A stretch of 64,000 nucleotides of DNA from Oxytricha trifallax (taxonomy: Eukaryota; Ciliophora; Spirotrichea; Sporadotrichida; Oxytrichidae). Below, piece by piece: positions 46,636-56,295 of this stretch (its first letter is position 1; each line of letters opens with the position of its first letter). The notes beneath the pieces are model-generated. The model made no database searches, was not told the DNA's origin, and saw only the letters and a program-made list of their open reading frames with translations. The stretch lies in the NCBI GenBank assembly GCA_000711775.1, contig ARYC01000304.1:1-64000 (forward strand), read 5' to 3'. The position numbers were made by a program, and so were the translations under genes.

Positions 46636-49150
46636 TCATTATTTTATATTAATCTTATCCACAAAAAAGTCTCTGATACTAAATTTCAGAGTTTACTACC
46701 TTTATAGTTTAGCTTTATTTCTCTAAAATTGATAATTCAAAGCTTAAAAGAATTTATTATCACTTCTATCAGCATATAGTAAATCAGGATCGTTATTATA
46801 TTACTCATAATCCTAGGTACGATTAAGTGCCTGACTTAAATGATATTTTCGTTGATTTTTCATCTGCTAATTAAGCCTCTCAAAACTGTTAATAATCGCA
46901 TATTAGCGTATATCATTTTACAATTTGGCTTCTGTGGCTTTATTTATAATCTCTGATTTAGTGAATTGCTTCTCAAGATCATTATTGCTGAAGTCTTTTG
47001 AGTGTGAGATTACTTGCTGCTACATACTTACTTGATGTTTTTTGTTTAAATTTGGCAAAATCATAGTCAGATTGAGCGTTTTATTTTGTGTATCCTAATC
47101 TTCTCTATCTGCCACAACGCTCATTATAATTAACTTAGAGTTATAAATAAAAATGACAAAGCTATAAATCACTCTTTATTTAGGTTCCTTGTGAGATGAA
47201 GCTTGCCTACTGATTATTTATCTCACTATTGTACAACTTCAGCTAACTTGATACAATTGACCCTGTAATTAATTACCTTTATTACATCGATTTCAATTTG
47301 CTATCCTTGCCATCTCTGTTTACAACTGGTGATTTATTTAAAACTCGCTTTTTATACTCATTTTTTGTGGGAGAACTCTCTACTCCTCTCTAAATGACTT
47401 AGGTATTGCTAAAACGTTGAATTTCATCTTAGTGATATTCAATTGATGGTACTTTTATAGCTTTGCCCAATTTAATAGCAGGCTTTAAGAGAGTTTAGTC
47501 AATGGATTGTTAATGAATGTTCAATTGATATTTTTCAAGTTTACTTATTGTTGTACTTTCTTATTCTTGTTTTTTCTGGGACATTTGACTCAATAATTAT
47601 TAAGACTTTCCTAGAAGCTCGTAATTTAGCATCTCTTTTTAACTTGTGCTCTCATTTTTCTAGAGAGCTACACTTGCTTTTTACTTCTCTATGCTTTAAT
47701 TAAAACTGTCACTTTGAAATTTACTCATATTTAAGTTATCCCATCGATATCTCTGCTATAAATTTTGTTAGTTGCCTTAGAAGCAAATATCCTGCCTCTC
47801 TCTTGACCTATTATATTTTATCAAATTCTCTTGATACTTATTTGATTTAGTCATAAATCTATGACAAGCTTTATGCTTGTTGGAAGGTGACATCACATAG
47901 CTTTCTCTTGATTTTCCTCTTTTATCAAAATACTGATTCATTATTTTGCTATCTTATTAATTAAATTAAGCCAATTCTATCTTCTTAGTGTGTGGCTGCA
48001 AAGAAAAATTATCATCCGTAGTTCCATAATTGTTGTTACTTTTGTACTGTGAGTTTGTTGAATGGAAGGGGAAATTTGATGTGGTAACATTCATCTTTGT
48101 GTTTCTACTAACACTTCTACTCTGGGTAATCTGAGTACTTTCTATATTATACTTTCCTTGTGATATTTTGATTAGAATACCTTGGTCGTTTCTTTTGATT
48201 TTCTTAGCACTGCCCTCGAAAGAACACAGAGAGCCTTCTTTTGAAATGCTTAAATTTTAGTGTGAATCTATTGATAGGTCTTTCAAGAGAAGTGAAGTTT
48301 AGTGCTTGCTATTTGGCTAAACTTTCAAATACTCTTATAACACTTATTCTTTACCCTAAGAATTAAAGTCTCCAATATTATCAATTTTTACTTAAGGATT
48401 TTAGCTTTCTGATAAAGGCTCGTTTTTGTTTTGCTTATTTAACAGTTCTTTGATTTCTTCTGCATCTTTGGATTCAAGTATTTTCCTAATCATGTGATAC
48501 TTTAGATTATTTCCTCCAAGTTTATTAGAATTTTCCATCTTTTACAATTTATCCCTTGAGCTTCCTAATTACTCATCATTCAAAGTGTCTTTGTATAGAG
48601 ATTAGTTTGTGTCAACAATATGTTCTAAGTCTTAATTTTATGAAACCTGACCCTTGAGTGTTGTATAAAACTTATAGCCTATTTGAGCTTTCTTAAACTT
48701 CAAGTCAATTTTTTCCGTTTGAGAGTTATTTGAAAGCCCTTTATAATTATAACTTGGTTAACTTTTCCTAATCAGCTCATTTTTTGACATTTTACTATTT
48801 GCATATCTAGATTTAGCATCTTAGCTCTTAGCTTTTTGATAATTTTGTCGTTATAACTCCCCGCCAATCACTAAATGATTTTCATTCACATTCATGGGAT
48901 TAATATAGGACCCTGCCATTCCTACTACTTAAGTACCTCTGAAATTATTGCTTTTATTTTCTAGAAGAGAACTTGAAACTATTCCATTTTAGTTGACCAC
49001 AGTGCTTGGATAATCAAATGTGCTATTCAAGAACTATTAATCCTACAGTTAAGTCGTTTAGTTTTAGAAATGTTTAACTTATCTCAATCTTTGGGAATTT
49101 TCAGCTGATCTCTGCGATTTTTCAGTTTTTAAACGTAAATAATTTGTCAT
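46636..49150 (-). CDS. Large Gln/Ser/Lys-rich protein of unknown function
   Basis: Minus strand from ATG 49150 to TGA 46636-46638, more than 800 codons, almost continuously open with many TAA/TAG Gln codons. Composition is Ser/Asn/Gln/Lys-rich with scattered helical segments (for example Met-Ile-Arg-Lys-Ile-Leu-Glu-Ser near 48490) and a more regular Leu/Lys/Glu C-terminal region. The frame breaks once: a tandem AGTAAGTA (plus-strand TACTTACT, 47025-47032) shifts the frame, and dropping one 4-bp copy restores a good C-terminus. No domain recognised. Confidence 0.65.
47025..47032. other. 4-bp tandem duplication that breaks the frame
   Basis: TACTTACT on the plus strand. Removing one 4-bp unit joins two long open frames. 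It could be an IES reduced to its pointer, an allelic indel or an assembly error. Confidence 0.45.
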
Positions 49151-49898
49151 AAATTTTTAAGGCTTAGCTAAATTTGCTTAATTTGGATTGTTTCTGCTTA
49201 GTTGATTTCTTTGATTTGGAAACGCTGATTATGGATGAACAAATCCAAAATTTATTTATTGAGTTTCGTATAAAAAGTATACAATTCAATTAACTCAGGT
49301 ATATTCAAAATTGATATAAAAAACAACTGAAAACGCATTTTAATTGCTTTAGTTATGTTGTTAGTTCTATTAAAATCCTTATCCATAAACAGTTTTAAAG
49401 GCAATATTCTATAATTTTGCATCTTACACAAAAGCATTATTCTCTTAATTCCATAATTTATTTGAATTGTTAACATTTTACTATATTTTATCACTAGGCT
49501 GATTCTAATATGAGAAATAATTGCTTTTTATTTATGACTTGTCATAGCTTATATTCTATATTTACCATCCTCTTTTTGAGAATAAATCCTCAGAAGATTT
49601 CTTCAGCTTTCTATAAACAATGTATTAACAATTTGTTGGTAATTTGCATATAGAAAGTTAAAAATATGGAAATAAACTAAACCTACAATTAATTAATGCT
49701 AATATTAGCAAACTGCTGATTCTTTAACATTTTTATTTTATTTAATTAATTTGATCATAAATATCCATACTTCAGTTAATTAAAGATTTTAGCTTATTTC
49801 AAACTACATTTAATCATTCTAGACATTAAATAATTAATCTATTTTTAATTAGTAGCAAAAAATTAATAAATAAAACTAAAAAAGACATTTGAGTAAAA
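49151..49898. other. Divergent intergenic region
   Basis: Lies between two divergent Gln-rich genes; AT-rich, nothing recognised. Confidence 0.5.
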
Positions 49899-52800
49899 AT
49901 GAAATTAAATGCTAACAATAACTTAACTGATTCTAGTCTACCTTTAGATTTCACTTCAAATTCTAATACTCTAATTCATCTTTAATCCTAAACACCCACG
50001 AATATAGCAAAATAAGAGCATCCTGATATAGATCTCATCGGGTAAACTTGCAATTAAAGTTAGAACTAGTAAAATGGAAATATTTCATAGTAAAATGCTG
50101 CTATATTGATCAGACAGAGAAGACCATTAAGTGGAGTCACATATCACTAGAAGCTCTCGAATAATATTAAGAGCGTTGCTGGAGCTATAGTGAAGGGAAA
50201 TCACTAAATCAGGAATAAAATCAATAGTGATTTAAACTTGCTCAGCGAGTAAACAAAAAGTCATGATATTATGATCAATTACACTCCCATTTCAAATCAA
50301 AACAATTAAGTTGAATATACAGATAAATAGATTTAGCAGAGTAATTACAATTTATAATAAGAATTTGATAAATAAAAAAGAAATTAATTAGAAATAATCA
50401 AAAATGGAAAAATGTCTGAGCAGAAGATGCCGTGTCATTCAACATTAATGTAAGTTACAAAAAACATATCCAATTTTTTTATTTTACAGGGGTTGCACCT
50501 GGTAAGAGGGGTGGTGGGAACAGACAAACACTTCGCAGAGCAGCTAAGAAAAATGGTGAAGGAGTATTAAAATATGCAAATGGTGATATCTTAATAGGAA
50601 CATGGAAAGACAATGAAACGTTTTTAGATTTACACTTTGTATATTGGCTTATTGTTTTTCATTTATTATTGATCGAATTCTTGTAATCATCTATTTTCCT
50701 AATTATTTATCATGAATGTTGCAAGGTAGTAATTGAAGCACCATAATTAGCATTGCAGAAATAGCTAAATGAGAAAGAGTAACTATTCCAAGACAAATTA
50801 AAATTCATTCCTGTCAGATGACACTATAAATGAAGAGGTCAATCGTATAGTTCTGGAAAGAAATTGCACAATGAATCAAGATACCTAATCAAATCTTACA
50901 AACTATGCATCTCACTTGCCACAAGAGTAACTTATATCTGATTAAGCAGCTTCAAATTCTAATAGATTCATAAGGGCAAGAACTTCAAAGCCGTAAAATA
51001 ACTACAGACCACACTCATAAAATAAAAACTATGCAAATTCTAATAATTTTATGACTTAAAACTCATTCAAATCAAATTAATAAAGCTAAGCCAATTTAAA
51101 CAAGAGTAGTCAGAATTAAAATAACTCCAACTAATAGTAAAGACAGTTATCAATATAAAATATTTCACAGCCAAGCTAGTAATAATTTGGTTTCTAAAAA
51201 ATGATTACAATTTGTGGCTATTTAGAAACTTTACAACTTATTGTGAATAGAACACTAAAACGAAATGACATAAAATTAAAAGATTAAGAGAAGCGAGACT
51301 TCACTAAAGTTTTAGTTTAAGTCCCTAAAAGAAGAGCTTAAATTAAAAACTTCACTGAGGATGACCCCAGATTGGAAAAAATTCAGAGTGTTTTAATAGA
51401 TAAACTTAAGAAAAAAACTGATCCAAGCATAAAAAACAACTTCATCTCTTAAAATGCCTAAAATGGTAGAATTTAAGGTAATTCCAAGAATTTGTTGGAG
51501 ATAGCAAACGAAAAGCTTTTAAAAATGCAGAATAGATATTAATAAGTTAAAGAAATTGGTGAAAGGTAAATTACAGTAAGATAAAAACCATCAGGTGATT
51601 AATCAAGTAAAAATAGTGAGAATGGAAAATATTAAGATTTGAAAAGAAATCTCAAAGGCAAATAAGTATTTACAAATAATATTTGGAGTTACACTGAAGA
51701 AATGACATTGACTACTTCTAAATTTACAGAAAAAAATCTAAATTTAAAACAAGAACTAGCTCTAAAGAAAGAATTAGAGTATTCAAATTGTCTGCAAACA
51801 AAAGTATCTTGATTTTATTTATACATTAGTTTCAACTTAGCCTTCAAGTTAAGATTAAGATTTTAACATAATAGATTCATTTGTAGAAGACGATTAAATA
51901 AATGATATTTCCACATCATATCATACCAATCAAGACTACCAATCTAAATCGAATCAAGTGTTTTATCATGTCCCCAGAGTAATGAACTCTAGAGTAGTAA
52001 GTGCAAAATAGAGCAGCTATTTCTTGAGTAAACCTTAGATATAAGGAAGTAGAGTTATAGGACCATAGGTTGAGGGTTAAGTTATACACACTTTTAAGAG
52101 AAGGCAATCGAGTTTATTTTAAAAGCAGAATATTCCTTAATAGCATCTATCATAAAATTGCGAATAAAATAATAATTATAACAGATAGATTAATAAATAG
52201 GATACACCAGCTGGAAGAGGAGTTCAAAAACCTAATACAGCTTAAAGTAGAGAGTTTAATGGGTTAATTGGAAGACAAATTCATTAATAGAGCAATTAAA
52301 TTAGGCATTCAAATAGTATGAATAATTAAAGCAAAACTTAACAAAACTTTAACAGTTAAAACCAATATGCAAGCCTTAACATGTCAAACACTCATGCATA
52401 AGTCCAGTAGCGCTATATGACTAAGAGGCAATTTTAACTATAAAGTTAACAGCAATCAAAATAAATCTTATCAAATTTAAGCAGTCAGGTATAAATGCAG
52501 CCTCATGATTCTTACTAGTCTAATAGTGGATAAGTAAGCACGAGAAATAATGCCAATTATTCTCATAAATATAAGTTTCCAGCAAGTAACGCAATGACAT
52601 TTGATAAAAATTCAGTTTCACATTCTCAAGAACCTTCAAATAACTCTTATAAGTAGAACTTCAATCCCACTGAATATTTCATGCAGTAAAATTGTAGTAC
52701 TACCTAATCTCGTGAAAGCACTTAAAAACCTGTTATAACTAAAGCTTAATTTCAAAATTTGAATCAAATCCCTTCTGCTGAGGAATTGTATAACTTCAAA

Positions 52801-53001
52801 ATGTCTCAATAAAATTAAAAATAGCTTCAAAAAGCATCAATTTAAATTCATTCACATAATTAATCATTTTGTAAAAGTATTGAAAGAGCTTAGTAAATAA
52901 TTACTAAAACACTCACATCTCCTTAAAATGCCAATAAAAGTGTAGCTTAACAGTAGACTTTAATTTAAAAATCACTTGTTAAAATGTTTAACAATAGTTG
53001 A
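49899..53001 (+). CDS. Gln/Asn-rich protein with a MORN repeat
   Basis: ATG 49899, stop TGA 52999-53001. The only recognisable motif is one MORN unit: Gly-Glu-Gly-Val-Leu-Lys-Tyr-Ala-Asn-Gly-Asp...Gly-Thr-Trp-Lys (50558-50610), of the type that binds phosphoinositides or scaffolds in ciliates. The remainder is Asn/Gln/Ser low complexity with a basic helical region at 51240-51560. IESs: 50408-50556 (pointer AAAAATGG), 50616-50718 (AATG) and about 51800-51830 (AGT). The long disordered tails suggest a cortical scaffold, which is an inference. Confidence 0.7.
50408..50556. other. IES, 149 bp, pointer AAAAATGG
   Basis: AAAAATGG at 50400-50407 and 50549-50556, same phase. The IES contains an intron-like GTAAGTTACAAAAAA...TTTTACAG resembling that at 13428-13467. 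Confidence 0.7.
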
Positions 53002-53050
53002 ACTTTATTACATATTTGAAAGAAAAGCTTTGTAAACGATAATTTAGTTT

Positions 53051-54802
53051 TCAATTTGGAATCTTTATCCTTTTATGGTTTTATTGATTTGAATTTCTGT
53101 TTTACTTCATATTATTATGTAATCCTTTTTATATTAAAAATACAGTTAAAAAATTATTATTTATTGCAGTTATCTATGCTTTTGCTTGTTGATTTGCTGG
53201 TTGCTCTTGGAATCTATCAGTTATCAACTAATTCTCCCTAATTTGAATATTATTCAATGAGCTGGTGATTCTATCCAAATCATTGATGCTAGATTTTTGC
53301 TAGACCTTCTGCTCCTCTAAATCCTACTCCTATCTGCAGTATTTGCAACCACTGCCAAGCAAAACTCCATGTACTTGGCAACTTTGAGCTCTCCTTGTGG
53401 TTGAGTTTTCTGGAGATCTTATGGAATCTTCAAAGTTCTAGTCTCTATAAATTTTAAGTTTTCATATTTGTTATTAATTTTCAAATAGTCGTTCGAAGAA
53501 TCTGGTAGATTTACAAGTTTATTAAAGGGTGTAGGCTACCTCATTTTAGATGATTTTAATTGCTGATTCCTTTGAAACTATACTTTGGAAGAATCTTCCT
53601 GCATTTAGTGTTTACCAAATGAGACGTTGCTATCATGATAATAAAAGAAAATGATTTCTTAGAGGTGGCGATTGCATATTATCAAATATCTACACATTCT
53701 TGGATGATTTTCTCTAAAATGCCTACCCATCATCCATTTAAATGCCAGAATTTTCCATAGATTGTCTCTGCGATTCAATAAGTTTCTCTCTTTTAAGTTC
53801 ATGATCCACTCTCTTAATCGCTCTTCCAATATCAAAGTCAGCGTTTTCATTCACAAACTACATGCTTTTGTGCTCTTTAGTTCTAACTGCAAGATTTAGA
53901 AGGGGGTCTTGCTGGCTGATTAAGCTATCTTCATTGCGTTGCAGCCGCTTTCTAGAGGAAGGTTGCTCTTGAGCTTCATAGTATTCCTCTATTTTAATGT
54001 CTAAATCCTGATCATCATTATCTAAATATAATTGTAATTAAATTAAAATAAATTATATAATTATAGCTACTATTTGATTTCATAAACTGAGGAAATAATT
54101 ATTATCATTAGCTTGTATGATACCATTCTATCCAATTTAATCACCAAGTTCTCTCTACCGTTGCCTTTCCGCAGCCCCTTTCATAATAACATTATCCAAA
54201 TCCAAGCTCGTGTCATTCAATTAATTGTAGTATCTGCTGTCATCCATATTATTGGTCATATTGTGCACTTCTTTACTAAAGTTCATACTCTGTCTGTTTT
54301 ATTTGAAATCATTATTCATATTTAAATCATAGTTCACGTTCTTTGAGTTTGATTGATTAAATTACGCGCTTCTTAGATTGGTTGTCTCTTAAAGGATCTG
54401 CTACATTTTAATTGGTAAATAAATCTGGCAAGAAGGGGTTTTGGGGTTTCGGTTTACTCTTTGATGATGCTAGAGGGACCCATGGTCGGTCAGTGGAATT
54501 GGTATTATTTGACTAAAGATTCAATTAAAGCACCAATAGATCAGCGTTCTCTTTTGTTTCTCTCTCATAGCATGAGGAGCAATCACTCTATTTAATAACA
54601 ATAATTATAAACTCTTGCAAGATTTGACATCAACTGACTCATTACTCTCATCGTTAAGATCCTGGACAGATGACTGGGAATGTGCCAAACTCTGGTCACT
54701 GCTGAGACTCGGAGCATATCTGTTATTGTCATCTCTGAGAGCTGAGCGGGAACACAACAGAGATTTGACTGTTTTTTCGATGGTTTCCTTAAAATGATTC
54801 AT
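53051..54802 (-). CDS. Coiled-coil protein of unknown function with many short IESs
   Basis: Minus strand from ATG 54802 to TGA 53051-53053, ending 50 bp from the convergent MORN gene. The N-terminus is Ser/Asp-rich; the middle contains Glu/Lys/Arg coiled coil (54180-54240, 53880-53760) and a Gln-rich coiled end near 53290. Frame is restored by removing 54585-54610 (pointer AGAGT), one copy of a tandem 4-bp unit at 54351-54358, a 16-bp IES at 53639-53654 (pointer TCAT in minus sense) and about 32 bp near 53350-53385 (pointer TAC); a longer break lies at about 54020-54090. A G4T4-like word at 54437 is coding (Lys-Pro-Lys-Pro-Gln-Asn-Pro). Confidence 0.65.
53639..53654. other. Very short IES, 16 bp
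   Basis: ATGA at 53635-53638 and 53651-53654 on the plus strand; removal corrects the minus-strand frame. Confidence 0.6.
54351..54358. other. 4-bp tandem duplication that breaks the frame
   Basis: GATTGATT on the plus strand (AATCAATC in coding sense). Removing one unit joins two long frames, as at 47025-47032. Confidence 0.45.
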
Positions 54803-55029
54803 TATAAATTTTAAATTTAAATTATTAAACTAAGTAACAATTATAATATGATCAATTTAAGCATAAATCTTAAAATCATTAATTTAATTAATCTTATCGT
54901 CATTCTTTGTACTAAGGTGGCTGCTACTCACTGCTTGAATTTCCAAAATAGCTATTAATTTTATATTAAATTATTAAATATATATAATTTTACTTTTATA
55001 AGTTGAATATAAATATTAGTATGAACTAT

Positions 55030-55430
55030 TAGTAGCCTACCCAATTGTATGCATTGTGCTTGGAGTGTAACAAAACAAAGCCATATTGACCCAGAAAGCA
55101 ATGTGTAAGATGCCACCCTTAGGTATTAAACTAGAAAGCATTACTTTTTGACCTTTGGCAACAATTGATTGATAGTATACAACATAGGGGAATAGGAATG
55201 TTGCAGTTGATAACATTATCACCATTAATTAAAAAATCATTAATAATAACCTACTTGAATTTATATTTTAGATTTAATTTATTAATGTTTTAAAATAAAT
55301 GTATTGGAAGTGAAGCACCCTTCATTGAAAGTAGGATAAATCCTAAAGAAGCCACTTAATGGACACTTGTTGCTCTTAAGAACCCTTGCTTGTAATTAGA
55401 TTTCTCTAATTCTTTTGAGTGATGACCAGA
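55030..55430 (-). CDS. DUF423/TMEM256-like small membrane protein
   Basis: Minus-strand segments at about 55290-55430 and 55037-55225, separated by an IES or intron, encode a small hydrophobic protein. A Tyr/His-containing first half (His-Gln-Val-Ala-Ser-Leu) is followed by two hydrophobic helices and the Ile-Pro-Lys-Gly-Gly-Ile-Leu-His-Ile-Ala-Phe-Trp segment. This matches the Pro-x-Gly-Gly-x-x-x-x-x-x-Trp signature of the DUF423/TMEM256 family. The N-terminal Gly-Ala-His segment is degenerate (Ser-Gly-His-His), and neither start nor stop is clear. Function of the family is unknown. Confidence 0.5.
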
Positions 55431-55534
55431 ATTTAATAATACTTATAATTAATAATTATAGATGAATCTGTGTATTTGGAAAATCAAGATGAATTATATA
55501 AATAAATGTGAAATTAAAATTTTATCTCAAAATA

Positions 55535-55671
55535 TCATATATTAAGTTCAAAAGTAGCTAATAAAGCCATATGATCAGAGGGTGTCCTTATAATTCCATC
55601 ATCTTTTACATTGTTTATATCTTCATTAGCAAACTTAGGAATGGCAAACTTTCCTACTATTTAAATGTCCT
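55535..55671 (-). CDS. TDP2: TDP2-like phosphodiesterase, scrambled segment 4 of 4 (C-terminus)
   Basis: Minus strand, entered at AGGACATTTAAATAGT (55656-55671 inverted). It encodes Gly-Lys-Phe-Ala-Ile-Pro and the decisive Pro-Ser-Asp-His-Met-Ala-Leu-Leu motif, which supplies the catalytic His of the fold, then stops at TGA 55535-55537. Without this segment the plus-strand copy at 44.7 kb lacks the Ser-Asp-His motif. Confidence 0.9.
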
Positions 55672-55745
55672 ATTTTAAATTAATAAGAAGTTATATATTC
55701 CAATTGACTTATTTGATTAAATATTGATTATTATTTTTAAATTAA

Positions 55746-56187
55746 ATTCTCAATTAAGACTTTATGCTAATCTTCACTTGTAGAATCAAAATTAAAATCT
55801 CCCATAAATAAGTGATCCAAGCACCCTATGTCCCTCATGACTTCAAAAGCACTCTGCATTTATTTAATTCTAATATTGAAGTTAGGTCCATTAGATTCTA
55901 GGTGCATGGTTCCAACCAGAAGATTTTTCTAATTTTAAGTTATACCTTCCAGTGGTTCACAAATCAAGAGCGATCTACCTTGGAGTGTACAGAAAGGCAT
56001 TTCATAAAAAAGAGAGGGGTATTTGGATAGTATCAACACTCCATAACCTGAGATGTGGTTGCCAGATATGAAATAAGTTGATCTGATTGTTGTGTTTTAG
56101 AGTAGGGAAGACATGAAAGCTTGAGTGACCTCTTATAAGCAAATGAAATCTGCATCACTCTATTCAATCATATTTATTATCACTTGA
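55746..56187 (-). CDS. TDP2: TDP2-like phosphodiesterase, scrambled segment 2 of 4
   Basis: Minus strand, from TCAAGTGATAA (56177-56187) to GTCTTAATTGAGAAT (55746-55760). Uninterrupted MDS encoding Asp-Phe-Ile-Cys-Leu-Gln-Glu-Val (catalytic Glu), Gly-Tyr-Gly-Val-Leu-Ile-Leu-Ser-Lys, a Thr-Met-His-Leu-Glu-Ser motif and Met-Gly-Asp-Phe-Asn-Phe-Asp (the Gly-Asp-x-Asn motif). Together with the other three segments every catalytic motif of TDP2 is present once and in the right order. Confidence 0.92.
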
Positions 56188-56295
56188 TTTCTTAGGTTAT
56201 GAATATAAGTTTAACTATAAAATACGTGAATTGTGAAATAAGGAAATTAACAAGGTAATTATAACTATCAATTTAAAATTTTTGCAGATAATAGT

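Noticed and set aside
54430..54455. G4T4-like telomeric repeat in plus strand
   Set aside because: It lies inside a good minus-strand coding frame (Lys-Pro-Lys-Pro-Gln-Asn-Pro), so it is coding sequence by chance.
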